Shown: positions 16,393 through 25,988, counted from the stretch's first letter. The stretch: 64,000 bases of DNA from Rhizobium anhuiense (GCF_003985145.1 NZ_ML133531.1:62001-126000), one strand, 5' to 3'. Notes: generated from the letters alone by a model not told the origin. Translations and numbers: made by a program.

Positions 16393-17115
16393 TCAATCCG
16401 GAACGGGAAGGGCGCGCTGGTTGTAGAGGATCTTGCGGATGCGCGACTGTTCCTCTTCGGAGAGCTTGCTGTTGTCGGTGCCAAGGTCGGCGCCGACCGC
16501 AAGGCCGCGCTGGACGCCGGGCCGTGCGCCGACCTCCTCGAACCATCGCTTGAAATGCTTGAATTCGTCGATGTCCTGGCCCTGCGCCTGCCAGTTGACG
16601 GTCCAGGGATAGCTGATGATGTCGGCGATGGTGAATTCGTCGCCGGCGAGATAACGCCGGTCACGAAGCCGCATGTTGAGAACACCGTAGAGGCGGTTGG
16701 CTTCGTCGGTGAAACGCCGCACCGCATAGGACTGATCGCCCTCGCGATCGCCGAGACGGCGGAAGTGACCGGCTTCGCCGAGTTTCGGTCCCTGGTTGGC
16801 CATCTGCCAGATCACCCATTGCGTCACGTCGTATTTGCCGCGCAGATCCTGCGGCCAGAATCTTCCGGTCTTTTCGGCGAGGTAGAAGAGGATTGCACCG
16901 GATTCGAAGACGCTGAGCGGCCCGCCGCCGTCGGCAGGCGTGTGGTCGACGATAGCAGGCATGCGGTGATTGGGATTGAGCCTGAGATAATCGGGTTTGA
17001 ACTGGTCGCCCCGGCCGATATTGACCGGCACCAGCCGGTAGGGCGTGCCGGTTTCCTCCAGGAAGATCGAAACCTTCTTGCCGTTCGGCGTCGGCCAGTA
17101 GTGGAGATCAATCAT
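16393..17115 (-). CDS. Glutathione S-transferase, YfcG/YghU-like (Nu class)
   Basis: 240 residues from ATG 17115; a longer frame upstream is not coding-like. The thioredoxin-fold N-domain has IDLHYWPTPNGKKVSIFLEE and the glutathione-binding SVFESGAILFYLAEKTG, with NPNHRMPAIVD before it. The helical C-domain has ADIISYPW. The start TPNGKK rather than a catalytic Tyr/Ser/Cys site is characteristic of the disulfide-bond reductase GSTs YfcG and YghU of E. coli, which act on glutathionylated substrates. Single gene; no operon partner is evident. Confidence 0.9.
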   Translation of the reverse strand: MIDLHYWPTPNGKKVSIFLEETGTPYRLVPVNIGRGDQFKPDYLRLNPNHRMPAIVDHTPADGGGPLSVFESGAILFYLAEKTGRFWPQDLRGKYDVTQWVIWQMANQGPKLGEAGHFRRLGDREGDQSYAVRRFTDEANRLYGVLNMRLRDRRYLAGDEFTIADIISYPWTVNWQAQGQDIDEFKHFKRWFEEVGARPGVQRGLAVGADLGTDNSKLSEEEQSRIRKILYNQRALPVPD

Positions 17116-17340
17116 CTGCGCGTCCTCGTTCGCTCGGGATTTCCTGGCGATCAGGATGACGCTGCGACCTTGGCAGGTCGAATATATCTGTTCCAAAATT
17201 GATGGCGAAATTAGAAACCTGGTGCAGAGATGGAAATGGGGGAAGCTTCCTACCCGTATCGATGGTATTGAGAATTCCGCGTCGCGATGGAAGTTCGAAC
17301 CCGCCGAGATCCGATGATAGGCCGGAAATGTCAGTCCGAC

Positions 17341-18270
17341 ATGGGGAGGAGATCGGCGAAGGCCATGCTTTCGCTTTGCCTTCTGTTTTCCCACGTGGAT
17401 GCGGTCACGGCTCAGCCGGAAGGAAGCGCGGGACCGCCGGCCTGTCTCTATTCAGGTCCTTCAGCGTCGGGATCGGGTGAAGCGCTCTGCATCCGTAAGG
17501 ACAGTTTCAATCGTGACCTTTGCGTCGCGATCGAGCATTTCGCCAGCGCCAATCAATTGCCGCCGGATTATTTCGCCCGTCTCATCTGGCGCGAGAGCAC
17601 CTTTCGCCCCGATGCCGTCAGCTTCAAAGGAGCGCAGGGGATTGCGCAGTTCATGCCCGGTACGGCGAAACTGCGCGGTCTTGAAGACAGCTACCAGGTG
17701 TTGGAAGCCCTGCGGAAATCGGCGCAGTATCTCGACGAACTGCGCAATCGCTTCGGCAATCTCGGCCTTGCCGCTGCCGCCTATAATGCCGGCGAAAACG
17801 GCCTAGCATCTTACCTTACGTCAGGAAGATTACCCTACGAAACGCGCAGCTATGTCACGGCGATCACTGCCCATACGGTCGAGGAATGGAAGGATAACCC
17901 ACCGCAAGATGCGGCCGCCCCGCTCGACAAGGACAAGTCCTTCATCGATGGTTGCGTGGCGCTCGCGGAGAGACGGACGTTGAAGGACACGCCCTGGCGT
18001 CAGGAGGGCGAATGGGCCCCCTGGGGCGTCCAGCTTGCGGCGAATGCGAATGTCGCGGTGGCCCGACGCATGTTTCTCGATGCCGTGCAGGATCTGCCTG
18101 CGCCCCTGAATGCCGAGCAGCCGCTGATCCTGCGCCAGCGCGATCGCAGCTTCGGTTTTCGCCCGCGCTACGCTGCCCGCATCGGTCGGCAGACGCGTAT
18201 GGAAGCCAATGATCTCTGCAACCAGATCCGCAAACACGGCGGCACCTGCCTTGTTTTCAAGAACCGGTAG
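17341..18270 (+). CDS. Lytic murein transglycosylase (SLT/GEWL domain)
   Basis: 309 residues from ATG 17341; a longer reading from 17287 is possible. A signal peptide covers about 1-25 (MLSLCLLFSHVDAVTA). The GEWL-fold catalytic domain covers about 60-190, with the catalytic Glu in RLIWRESTFRPDAVS, the conserved GAQGIAQFMPGTA and LAAAAYNAGENGL. The C-terminal 100 residues hold no recognised domain but contain Cys residues (DGCVALAER, LCNQIRKHGGTCLVF) that may pair in the periplasm. Such enzymes cleave peptidoglycan glycan strands to 1,6-anhydromuropeptides. Rhizobial homologues are often near secretion genes, but none is present here. Confidence 0.88.
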   Translation: MGRRSAKAMLSLCLLFSHVDAVTAQPEGSAGPPACLYSGPSASGSGEALCIRKDSFNRDLCVAIEHFASANQLPPDYFARLIWRESTFRPDAVSFKGAQGIAQFMPGTAKLRGLEDSYQVLEALRKSAQYLDELRNRFGNLGLAAAAYNAGENGLASYLTSGRLPYETRSYVTAITAHTVEEWKDNPPQDAAAPLDKDKSFIDGCVALAERRTLKDTPWRQEGEWAPWGVQLAANANVAVARRMFLDAVQDLPAPLNAEQPLILRQRDRSFGFRPRYAARIGRQTRMEANDLCNQIRKHGGTCLVFKNR

Positions 18271-18366
18271 CGGGCCTGGCCCAGCCGCCTGGATCATGAA
18301 AAGTCTGCTTGCAGGATCGCCTGAGCGCAGCATATTCGACACGGAAATGCCAAAGGAGGAATGACG

Positions 18367-19320
18367 ATGCGGGTTTTGGTAATCGGGGCAACGGGCCATG
18401 TCGGAACCTATCTCGTTCCCCGCCTGGTGGAGGCAGGTCATGACGTCGTCACGATCAGCCGCGGCACGGCGAAGCCTTATACGGAAAACCATGCCTGGGC
18501 TTCTGTCGATCAGCGTCAGATGGATCGGGCGGCGATGGAGCGGGTGGGTGATTTCGGCCCGGCCGTCCGTGAAGTGAAAGCCGATATCGTCATCGACATG
18601 ATCTGCTTCACGCTGGAAAGTGCCGAGCAGCTGGTGACGGCGCTGTCGGGGCATGTCGGCCATTTCCTGCATACCGGCACGATCTGGACGCATGGCCATG
18701 CCAGCGCCGTGCCGACGCTGGAAGAGGCGCCGAAATCTCCCTTCGGCGATTACGGCACGCAGAAGGCTGATATCGAAACCTACCTGCTACAGCAGGCAAG
18801 GCTTCGCGGATTTCCGGCCACCATCATCCATCCCGGTCATATTGTCGGTCCGGGCTGGGCGCCGCTCAATCCAGCCGGCAATTTCAACCTGCAGGTCTTT
18901 TCAACCCTTGCCCGCGGAGAGACCCTGGCGCTGCCCAATTTCGGTCTGGAGACCGTTCATCACGTCCATGCCGATGATGTGGCGGCGATGTTCATGGATG
19001 CGATCGCCAACTGGAATGCCTCGATCGGCGAAAGTTTCCACGCGGTCTCTCAGCAGGCGCTGACGCTTCGCGGCTACGCCGAATCCATGTCGCGGTGGTT
19101 CGGGCATGAGCCGAAGCTCACCTTCGCGCCGTTCGATGCCTGGGCCAAAGGCCAGACGGCCGAGGATGCGGAGGCGACCTGGGAGCATATCGCCCGCAGC
19201 CCGAATTGCTCGATCGCCAAAGCCAGGCGCTTGCTTGGGTTTACCCCGAGATATCAGTCGCTGCAGGCGGTGCAGGAATCGGTCGGCTGGCTGGTCGGGC
19301 AGGGGCGGATCAAGACCTGA
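18367..19320 (+). CDS. NAD-dependent epimerase/dehydratase family protein
   Basis: 317 residues. An AAGGAGG site stands seven bases before ATG 18367; an ATG at 18361 is too close to it. Extended SDR fold: VLVIGATGHVGTYLVPRL is the GxxGxxG NAD(P) loop at about 3-20, VISRGT follows strand 2, and DYGTQKADIETYLL contains the catalytic YxxxK-like pair in altered form (Y-GTQ-K). PGHIVGPGWAPLNPAG is the typical sugar-nucleotide epimerase region. It lies alone on the plus strand, converging with the glycerate kinase gene. The substrate cannot be assigned. Confidence 0.85.
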   Translation: MRVLVIGATGHVGTYLVPRLVEAGHDVVTISRGTAKPYTENHAWASVDQRQMDRAAMERVGDFGPAVREVKADIVIDMICFTLESAEQLVTALSGHVGHFLHTGTIWTHGHASAVPTLEEAPKSPFGDYGTQKADIETYLLQQARLRGFPATIIHPGHIVGPGWAPLNPAGNFNLQVFSTLARGETLALPNFGLETVHHVHADDVAAMFMDAIANWNASIGESFHAVSQQALTLRGYAESMSRWFGHEPKLTFAPFDAWAKGQTAEDAEATWEHIARSPNCSIAKARRLLGFTPRYQSLQAVQESVGWLVGQGRIKT

Positions 19321-19340
19321 CCCACCATTGCCGCGGGCTG

Positions 19341-20606
19341 CTAACGGATCAGGATAGCCCTGAAATCATTGACATTGGTTCCGGTCGGGCCGGTTTCAAA
19401 CAGATCGCCGCTGGCCGCAAAGCCTGAATAGCTGTCATTGCCGTCGAGCAGGCGGCGCGGATCGAGCCCGGCGGCGCGCAGGCGCTTCACCGTGCCGCCA
19501 TCGGCAAAGGCGCCGGCATTATCCTCCGAGCCGTCGATCCCGTCCGTGTCGGCAGCAAGGACATGGATGCCCTCCTGTCCGTCGATCGCAAGCCCCATGG
19601 CGAGCGCGAATTCGCCGTTGCGTCCGCCCTTGCCGCCCTTGGCGCGCAGCGTCACCGTCGTCTCGCCGCCGGAAAGGATGACGACCGGCTTCGAAAACGG
19701 CCTGTTCCGGCCCAATACTTCGCGGGCGATCGCTGCATGCACCAGCGCCACGTCGCGCGATTCCCCCTCGATCGCATCCGAAAGGATCGCCGGCTCGATC
19801 CCCTGCGATTTTGCCAGTGCCGCAGCGGCCTCCAGCGAAACGCCCGCGGAGGCGATGATGTGGTGCGCGTGCCGTGAGAAGACCGGATCGTCCGGGCGAG
19901 GGGCATCGGCCTTCGGCGAGTTCAGATGGTCGAGTGCGGCCTGCGGCAGCTGCAATCCATATTGCCGGATGATCTCGAGCGCATCGTGTCGTGTCGAACC
20001 ATCCGGCACCGTCGGCCCGGAGGCGACATGGGCCGGGTTGTCGCCGGGAATGTCGGAGACAACAAGACTGACGACCTTCGCTCTGGTCGCTGCCGCAAGC
20101 CTTCCGCCCTTGATGGTGGAGAGATGCTTGCGCACGACGTTCATCGCCGAAATCGGCGCGCCCGAGGCAAGTAGCATTTCGTTGAGAGCGATCTCGTCTT
20201 CGAGGGTCAGCCCTTCCGGCGGAGCGGGCAGCAGCGCCGAGCCGCCGCCGCAGATCAGCGCGATCACCAGATCGTCTTCCGTCAAGCCGTTCACCGTTTC
20301 CATCAACCGCTTTGCCCCGGCGAGCCCCGCGGCATCGGGTACCGGATGGGCGGCCTCGATGATTTCGATGCCGAGCGTCTCGCAACCATAGCCGTAGCGG
20401 GTGACCACCAGGCCTTCGATCGCTCCGTCCCAGACGCTTTCGAGGGCACGCGCCATTTGCGCCGCGCCCTTGCCGGCGCCAATCACCACGGTCCTTCCCT
20501 TCGGCCTGTCAGGCAGATGCGCTTTGATGCCGGTCAGCGGATCGGCGGCGCGAACCGCCGCGTCGAACAGGCTTTTCAGGAAGTCGCGGGGAGCTGATAT
20601 CCTCAT
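19341..20606 (-). CDS. Glycerate 2-kinase (MOFRL family)
   Basis: 421 residues. The N-terminal DUF4147 domain has RTVVIGAGKGAAQMARALES, ICGGGSALLPAPPEG, VVRKHLSTIKGGRLA and VVSDIPGDNPAHVASGPTVP. The C-terminal MOFRL domain has VVILSGGETTVTLRAKG and LAADTDGIDGSEDNAGAFAD. The family phosphorylates D-glycerate at C2, feeding glyoxylate, tartrate or serine-cycle carbon into glycolysis; older annotations call it hydroxypyruvate reductase TtuD. No tartrate or glyoxylate genes are adjacent. Length is normal for the family (about 420). Confidence 0.93.
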   Translation of the reverse strand: MRISAPRDFLKSLFDAAVRAADPLTGIKAHLPDRPKGRTVVIGAGKGAAQMARALESVWDGAIEGLVVTRYGYGCETLGIEIIEAAHPVPDAAGLAGAKRLMETVNGLTEDDLVIALICGGGSALLPAPPEGLTLEDEIALNEMLLASGAPISAMNVVRKHLSTIKGGRLAAATRAKVVSLVVSDIPGDNPAHVASGPTVPDGSTRHDALEIIRQYGLQLPQAALDHLNSPKADAPRPDDPVFSRHAHHIIASAGVSLEAAAALAKSQGIEPAILSDAIEGESRDVALVHAAIAREVLGRNRPFSKPVVILSGGETTVTLRAKGGKGGRNGEFALAMGLAIDGQEGIHVLAADTDGIDGSEDNAGAFADGGTVKRLRAAGLDPRRLLDGNDSYSGFAASGDLFETGPTGTNVNDFRAILIR

Positions 20607-20733
20607 CGGTGGTCTCTGCTGCTTCGGTGTCGATAGGGATGGGACAGTGCTTTAATTCTCGGCCCCGAAGGTCCGCAAGACATTGGCCGCACCACAGCCT
20701 ATTGCATAATTCAAACTGTTACAGTGCCGCGCG

Positions 20734-22131
20734 TCAGTCGGCGAGGGCCGCCAGGATACGAACCCAGGATCGTATGCCTTTGTGGAAGCTGGAGAGATCA
20801 TATTTTTCGTTCGGGCTGTGGACGCGGTTGTCGAAGCGGGCAAAGCCGACCAGGAGGGCATCGCATCCGAGCCGGCGTTTGAAGTCGCCGACGATGGGGA
20901 TCGAGCCTCCCGTGCCGGCAAGAGCCGCTTCGCATTGCCATTCTGTCGAAAGCGCCTGAAGCGTCCTGGTGAGAAACGGACTGTCGATCGGCATGACGGT
21001 GGCCGGCGAAAGTCCATAATCCCTGAAACTGACCGAACAATCCCTGGGGATACGTGCGCGCACATGCCGCTGGAAGGCATCGCGGATCGCTTGGGGATCC
21101 TGTCCTTCCACCAGTCGAAACGAAATCTTGGCGCTTGCCTTCGCCGGAATGACCGTCTTGAAGCCTTCGCCCGTATAGCCGCCGCTCATGCCGTTGATCT
21201 CGCAGCTCGGCCGCGCCCAGATCTGTTCGAGGACGGAACGGCCTGCCTCGCCGGCCGGATCTCTCAGGCCGATATCGCCGAGAAAGGCCTCCTCGTCGAA
21301 GGGCAGTCTTTTCCACAGCGCCTTGATGGCGTCGGGGAGCTCTTTCACGCCGTCATAGAAACCTTCGACCGCAACGCCGCCATCGGTTCGCCGCAGGCTT
21401 GAAACGATGTCTGACAACACCTGCAGCGGATTGCGTGCGGCATTGCCGAACATGCCGGAATGCAGGTCCTGATCGGCGCAGGTGATCTCGATTTCCGTGG
21501 TGTAGATACCGCGCAGCATCGTGGTGACGGCAGGCGTTTCACGATCCCACATATCCGTGTCGCAGACGAAAACAGCATCGGCCTTCAACTCGTCCGCCGT
21601 GGCATCCAGAAAGGGTGCGAGACTCGGACTGCCGGCCTCTTCTTCGCCTTCGAACAGCATGCTCACCTGCACCGGCAGTTTCCCGGTAACGCTTTTCCAG
21701 GCGCGGCAGGCTTCGACGAAGGTCATCAATTGTCCTTTATCGTCGGAGGCGCCGCGCGCCACGATCGCGGTATCGCCGTTCGGCAAGGCTTCCATGCGCG
21801 GCTCGAACGGATCGCTGGTCCACAGTGCCAGCGGATCGACCGGCTGGACATCGTAATGGCCGTAAAACAGCAGATGCGGTGCGGATGCCGCCTTTTCATG
21901 CGCGACCACCATCGGATGGCCGGTCGTTTTGCGCACCGATGCTTCGAAGCCGATGGCAGCCAGATCCCGGCTCAGCCATTCGGCGGCGGCGCGGCATTGA
22001 TCGCGATAAGCCGGGTCGGTCGAGACGCTCGGAATGCGGATCAGCTCGAAAAGCCGCGCCAGGCTGTCATCGAGGCTCCGGTCCACATGGGCAAGAACGG
22101 CGTCGATATCCTGATTGCTGATACTGGCCAT
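20734..22131 (-). CDS. M20-family metallopeptidase (dipeptidase-like)
   Basis: 465 residues. Metal site motifs: LLFYGHYDVQPVDP (His and bridging-side Asp), GASDDKGQ (bridging Asp), SMLFEGEEEAGSP (catalytic Glu pair), FVCDTDMW (Asp) and a C-terminal HSPNEKYDLSS (His). The dimerisation lid lies in the middle (about 190-340, with NPLQVLSDIVSSLR). The order fits the CNDP/ArgE/DapE group acting on dipeptides or N-acyl amino acids. It starts 18 bases after the stop of the ABC transporter ATPase gene, so it is probably the last gene of that operon and may process an imported peptide or amide. Confidence 0.9.
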   Translation of the reverse strand: MASISNQDIDAVLAHVDRSLDDSLARLFELIRIPSVSTDPAYRDQCRAAAEWLSRDLAAIGFEASVRKTTGHPMVVAHEKAASAPHLLFYGHYDVQPVDPLALWTSDPFEPRMEALPNGDTAIVARGASDDKGQLMTFVEACRAWKSVTGKLPVQVSMLFEGEEEAGSPSLAPFLDATADELKADAVFVCDTDMWDRETPAVTTMLRGIYTTEIEITCADQDLHSGMFGNAARNPLQVLSDIVSSLRRTDGGVAVEGFYDGVKELPDAIKALWKRLPFDEEAFLGDIGLRDPAGEAGRSVLEQIWARPSCEINGMSGGYTGEGFKTVIPAKASAKISFRLVEGQDPQAIRDAFQRHVRARIPRDCSVSFRDYGLSPATVMPIDSPFLTRTLQALSTEWQCEAALAGTGGSIPIVGDFKRRLGCDALLVGFARFDNRVHSPNEKYDLSSFHKGIRSWVRILAALAD

Positions 22132-22148
22132 GGTTTCTCCTCAGCGGC

Positions 22149-23207
22149 TCAATCTTCCGGGTCGAGAATGCAGCACTGCTCGGCAAGCGGGATCAGTACG
22201 GCGGACGCCCCTGTTTCCAGCGGGTCGGACAAAGCTCCATTGGCGGTAATCTCTCCCGCCGATGTCGCGCATTTATACTGATAGGCCCGGCCGAGATAGG
22301 TGCGGGTGCCGAGCACGGCGGCGATGCCATCGCCGTCACGGCTGACGGCAAGGCCGTCTGCGCGGCAGGCCAGCACGAAGTCGTCCTTGATCGGCCCGAA
22401 TGCATCCTGAGACAGATGCAGCCGTGCGCCGCCCGTCGCTTCGGCGGTCACGATCGCTCCGTTGCGCGCGGTTACCTTCATCCGGATCAGGTTCTCGAAG
22501 CCGACGAACCGGGCGACGAAGGCATTGGCCGGCTGGCGGTACAGCACCTCCGGCGCATCGAGCTGCATGATGCGCCCGGCATTCATGATCGCCACCCTGT
22601 CGGAGATCGAGAATGCCTCTTCCTGGTCGTGGGTGACGTAAAGCGATGTCGTGCCGTTGGCGCGCTGGAGCTGCCTGATCTCGACGCGCATGTCGATCCT
22701 GAGCTTTGCATCGAGATTGGAAAGCGGCTCGTCGAACATCAGCAGCGGCGGCTCGATGACCAGTGCCCGGGCGAGCGCCACGCGCTGTTTCTGGCCGCCG
22801 GAGAGAGCCGAAGGCAGGCGGTCGGCGAAGGCGGAAAGGCCGACGCGCTCCAGCATGGCCATCGTTCTCTTCGTCCGTTCCGGCTGGGGAACACGACGCT
22901 GCCTCAGGCCGAAGGCGACATTGTCCTGCACGCTCAGGTGAGGAAAAAGCGCGTAGTTCTGAAAGACCAGACCAATGTCGCGCGCATGCGCAGGAAGGCC
23001 GGTGAGGTCGCGTTCGCCGAGCTTGATGCTGCCGCTGGTCGGCTGCAGAAAACCGGCCACCAGGCGCAATGTCGTCGTCTTGCCGCAGCCGCTGGAGCCG
23101 AGCAGGGAAACCAGCTCCCCGGCCATGACTGAGATCGACAGGTCCTTGAGAACCTCAGTGCTGCCGTAATGGGCGGAGATGGAATCGATGGTGAGGGATA
23201 CGGTCAA
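22149..23207 (-). CDS. ABC transporter ATP-binding protein, PotA/FbpC-like
   Basis: 352 residues from a TTG at 23207, seven bases after the permease stop. Walker A is LLGSSGCGKTTTLRLVAGF, the signature motif LSGGQKQRVALARALVIEP, Walker B LLMFDEPLSNLDAKLR, and the switch His is in YVTHDQEEA. The last 110 residues form a TOBE domain. It energises the two permeases encoded just upstream. The CUT1/PotA-FbpC type fits spermidine/putrescine, iron(III), thiamine or phosphonate importers. The weak start codon and lack of a clear ribosome site suggest coupling to translation of the permease. Confidence 0.93.
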   Translation of the reverse strand: MTVSLTIDSISAHYGSTEVLKDLSISVMAGELVSLLGSSGCGKTTTLRLVAGFLQPTSGSIKLGERDLTGLPAHARDIGLVFQNYALFPHLSVQDNVAFGLRQRRVPQPERTKRTMAMLERVGLSAFADRLPSALSGGQKQRVALARALVIEPPLLMFDEPLSNLDAKLRIDMRVEIRQLQRANGTTSLYVTHDQEEAFSISDRVAIMNAGRIMQLDAPEVLYRQPANAFVARFVGFENLIRMKVTARNGAIVTAEATGGARLHLSQDAFGPIKDDFVLACRADGLAVSRDGDGIAAVLGTRTYLGRAYQYKCATSAGEITANGALSDPLETGASAVLIPLAEQCCILDPED

Positions 23208-23214
23208 GAGCGTT

Positions 23215-24003
23215 CTACTTTGTCAGGAAGGTGAGACCGAGCGTGGCCTCGACGACGGCCATGACGCCGACTGTCACGAACATCAGCAGCACCGATACCG
23301 AGGCGATCGTCGGATCGAAGAACTGTTCCATATGCGCAAGGATCTGGATCGGCAGCGTCGAGATGCCAGGACCGGTCAGGAAGACTGACACCGACACGTC
23401 GTTGATCGAGGTGATGAAGGCGAGGATGAAGGCGGCAATGACCCCGGCGCGGATATTTGGCAGGACCACGGTCAGGAAGGTTTTCAGCGGCGGGCAACCC
23501 AGGCTGATCGCCGCCTCCTCGACGGAAAAATCGAAGGCCGCCAGGCTGGCGCCGACGACCCGCACCGAATAGGGCAGGATCAGCAGCGCATGACCGACCA
23601 GCAGGCTGATGAAGATCGGAAGCCCGAGGCCGATCGTGACCGACTTCATCAGCGAGAATCCGAAGACGATCTCCGGCACCAGGATCGGCAGGACGAAAAT
23701 GGTGGAAAGCCAGCGCGGCAATTCCACCCGGTAGCGGTTGATCGCATAGGCGGCCGGGATGCCGATCAGCAGCGATAGCGCCGTGCCGAGAAAGGCGACC
23801 TGCAGGCTGGTCAGCGCCGTCGTGCGGAAGGCCTCGATCTCGAAGATATTGACGAACCAGCGCAATGTCAGGCCCTGCGGCGGGAAGGTCAGATAGGTCG
23901 TGTCGCTGAAGGCCGCACCGACGATGATGACCAGCGGTGCGAGCAGGAAGAAGAAAACGCAGGCCGCGAAGGCGGCGAGGATCGGGTGAACGCGCCTGTC
24001 CAT
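23215..24003 (-). CDS. ABC transporter permease, PotC-like
   Basis: 262 residues. Start ATG 24003 overlaps the preceding permease stop (ATGA). Six hydrophobic segments, the first at about 8-30 (ILAAFAACVFFFLLAPLVII). The coupling-helix EAA motif is SVEEAAISLGCPPLKTFLTV, in which the EAA-x3-G core is intact. It forms the inner-membrane channel with the other permease. The sequence type (LTFPPQGLTLRWF near the first periplasmic loop) is that of the polyamine/iron group. Confidence 0.92.
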   Translation of the reverse strand: MDRRVHPILAAFAACVFFFLLAPLVIIVGAAFSDTTYLTFPPQGLTLRWFVNIFEIEAFRTTALTSLQVAFLGTALSLLIGIPAAYAINRYRVELPRWLSTIFVLPILVPEIVFGFSLMKSVTIGLGLPIFISLLVGHALLILPYSVRVVGASLAAFDFSVEEAAISLGCPPLKTFLTVVLPNIRAGVIAAFILAFITSINDVSVSVFLTGPGISTLPIQILAHMEQFFDPTIASVSVLLMFVTVGVMAVVEATLGLTFLTK

Positions 24004-24827
24004 CACACCGCCATCGGATTGAGCCGGCGTGCAACGCGGCTCATGATGAGGACGACGCCGAGCGTCAGCACCACCATGATGGCGGCGATCGTCGATGCAC
24101 CCACCCAATCGAAGGTGACCATGGCGCGCTGGTAGAGGAAGGTCCCCATCATCATCTGCTTTTCTCCGCCGAGCAGTTGCGGTGTCGCATAGGAGGTGAA
24201 GCTGCCGGTGAACACCAGCACGGCGCCGACGATGAGGCCGGGTGTCGCCAGCGGCAGGATCACCTGAAGGAATGTCATCAGCGGTCTGGCGCCGAGCGAA
24301 GCCGATGCATCGATCAGATCGCGCGGGATGCCCTCAAGCACGCCGACGAGCGTCAGGATCATCAGGGGAACGAAGAGATAGACCATGGCGACGATCACCG
24401 AGCCTTCGGTATAGAGCATCGAAAGCGGCTCACTGAGGATACCGGTCGAGATCAGCATGGTGTTGAGGATGCCGTTCTTCCCGAGAATAATCAGCCATGC
24501 GAAGGATCGGACGACGACACCTGTCAGCAGTGGAAAAACCGCTGCGATGATCATGATACTCTTCGCGCGGCCGGGCATTTGGGCGATCACATAGGCGGTG
24601 ATGAAACCCACGGTGAGGGAGATCGCCGTGGTGATCAGAGCGATCTCCAGCGTTCGGTAAAGAACCGCCCGGCGAAAGCCGCTGCTGAAGAATGTCACAT
24701 AGGGCGCAAACACGCCCTTCGGTTCCGCAAACGTCGCCGCGATGGTGATGGCGACGGGAACGATGAGAAGCGCAACGACGGCAATCGTCGCCGGCATCGT
24801 CAATCCCCATCTGGCAAAATGCTTCAT
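24003..24827 (-). CDS. ABC transporter permease, PotB-like
   Basis: 274 residues with six predicted membrane spans; the first is about 8-30 (TMPATIAVVALLIVPVAI). The EAA loop reads LIDASASLGARPLMTFLQV, with the conserved Gly. It is 120 bases downstream of the binding-protein gene, the gap being occupied by an intercistronic hairpin, and overlaps the next permease by four bases. It partners that permease and the ATPase. The substrate cannot be read from permease sequence. Confidence 0.92.
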   Translation of the reverse strand: MKHFARWGLTMPATIAVVALLIVPVAITIAATFAEPKGVFAPYVTFFSSGFRRAVLYRTLEIALITTAISLTVGFITAYVIAQMPGRAKSIMIIAAVFPLLTGVVVRSFAWLIILGKNGILNTMLISTGILSEPLSMLYTEGSVIVAMVYLFVPLMILTLVGVLEGIPRDLIDASASLGARPLMTFLQVILPLATPGLIVGAVLVFTGSFTSYATPQLLGGEKQMMMGTFLYQRAMVTFDWVGASTIAAIMVVLTLGVVLIMSRVARRLNPMAV

Positions 24828-24902
24828 CTCAAAACTCGTGGCATGTCCTGATATCGGGAGCGCCGCATCTCGGACTCGGATGTGCGGCGCTTCCAGGTCT
24901 GA

Positions 24903-24930
24903 CCGAGGCCCGGCAATAAACCGGCCTCGG
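24903..24930 (-). promoter_or_regulatory. Intercistronic stem-loop between binding-protein and permease genes
   Basis: On the minus strand CCGAGGCCGG, loop TTTATTG, CCGGGCCTCGG forms a 10-pair GC-rich stem without a T-run. Such hairpins after binding-protein genes commonly stabilise the upstream mRNA and reduce downstream expression, giving binding protein in excess. Confidence 0.65.
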
Positions 24931-24947
24931 GCCGGGATACCGGCAGC

Positions 24948-25988
24948 TTACTGAGCGAAGACTTCGTTCCAGCGGTCGATCCAGTCAGCCTTGGCGGCAT
25001 TCATCTTGGCATAGTCGATGCGGGTGAGGCTCGCGACCATATCCGCGCCATAGGTCCAGATCTTCGCCTGATCCGGAGTCAGGCTGACCTTGGTCGAGAT
25101 CGGCGCATCGACGCCTTGTTCGGCTTCAGCCTGCTGGACGTCCTTGGACAGGATGAAGTTGATGAACTGATGCGCCAGTTCGACATTTTCCGAACCCTTC
25201 GGGATGTTCACCGTATTCAGCGTGGCGATGTCGCCGTCCTTGAGCTTGGCCCATGTCATCGTCGGAACGGCCGCCTGCATCGATGCCAGGGTAAAGTCCT
25301 GGGCCAGCGCAACGCGCACTTCGCCTGTCGATATCAGGTTTACCAGCTCCGAGCCGGTGTTGTAGTTCTTGACGACATTGGGCTTCAGCGCCTCGATTTC
25401 CGAGAAGGCCTTGTCGGTGTCCTCATAGGCATCCGCGCCGCCATGCTTGCCGGCTTCCAGAACGACCAGCGGGCCGGCGGTGGTGGTGATGCCGGGCAGG
25501 GAGACGGAGCTTTTCAGATCGTCGCGCCACAGGTCGCCCCAGGCGGTGATCGGCGGGTTGACCTTGGCGGAATCATAGACGATGCCGACGCGCCCGATCG
25601 TATAGGCGGGGCCGTATTTGCCCTGAGGCGCCTTGCCCAGTTCGTAGATATCCGCAAGATTGGGGATCTTCGAGGGATCGATCTCCTGGAACAATCCCTG
25701 TTCGATGCCGAGCTGCGAGAAGCTGTCGGTGAGGTAGATGACATCGACGCCCTTGCCATCGCGCAGTTTCAGCTTGTTGAGCCGGTCGGCGTTGTTGCCG
25801 GTCTCGAACACGATCTCGCAGCCGCAGATCTTCTTGAAGGGCGTGATGATGTTGGCGTTCATCTTCTCGCCGTTATAGCCCCACCAGGAGATGGTCAGCG
25901 TCTTCGATTGCGCATGGGCCGCAGCGGTGCCGCCGGCGGCGGCAAGCAGCGCAAGAGACAGGATTCGGGCGAAACGTCTGGCCTTCAT
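24948..25988 (-). CDS. ABC transporter periplasmic substrate-binding protein, PotD/thiamine-binding-like
   Basis: 346 residues from ATG 25988 (GAAGGA ribosome site eight bases ahead; a TTG two codons upstream is an alternative). Signal peptide 1-26 ends AAAHAQ. The mature protein begins SKTLTISWWGYNGEKMNANI and has two alpha/beta lobes (FETGNNADRLNKL, NVVKNYNTGSELVNLISTGE, MTWAKLKDGDI). Similarity is to type 2 binding proteins of the polyamine/putrescine cluster; I do not see the full set of acidic residues that mark spermidine binding. Two cysteines near CGCEIVFE may form a disulfide. First gene of the importer operon and divergent from the adenine deaminase homologue. Confidence 0.9.
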   Translation of the reverse strand: MKARRFARILSLALLAAAGGTAAAHAQSKTLTISWWGYNGEKMNANIITPFKKICGCEIVFETGNNADRLNKLKLRDGKGVDVIYLTDSFSQLGIEQGLFQEIDPSKIPNLADIYELGKAPQGKYGPAYTIGRVGIVYDSAKVNPPITAWGDLWRDDLKSSVSLPGITTTAGPLVVLEAGKHGGADAYEDTDKAFSEIEALKPNVVKNYNTGSELVNLISTGEVRVALAQDFTLASMQAAVPTMTWAKLKDGDIATLNTVNIPKGSENVELAHQFINFILSKDVQQAEAEQGVDAPISTKVSLTPDQAKIWTYGADMVASLTRIDYAKMNAAKADWIDRWNEVFAQ

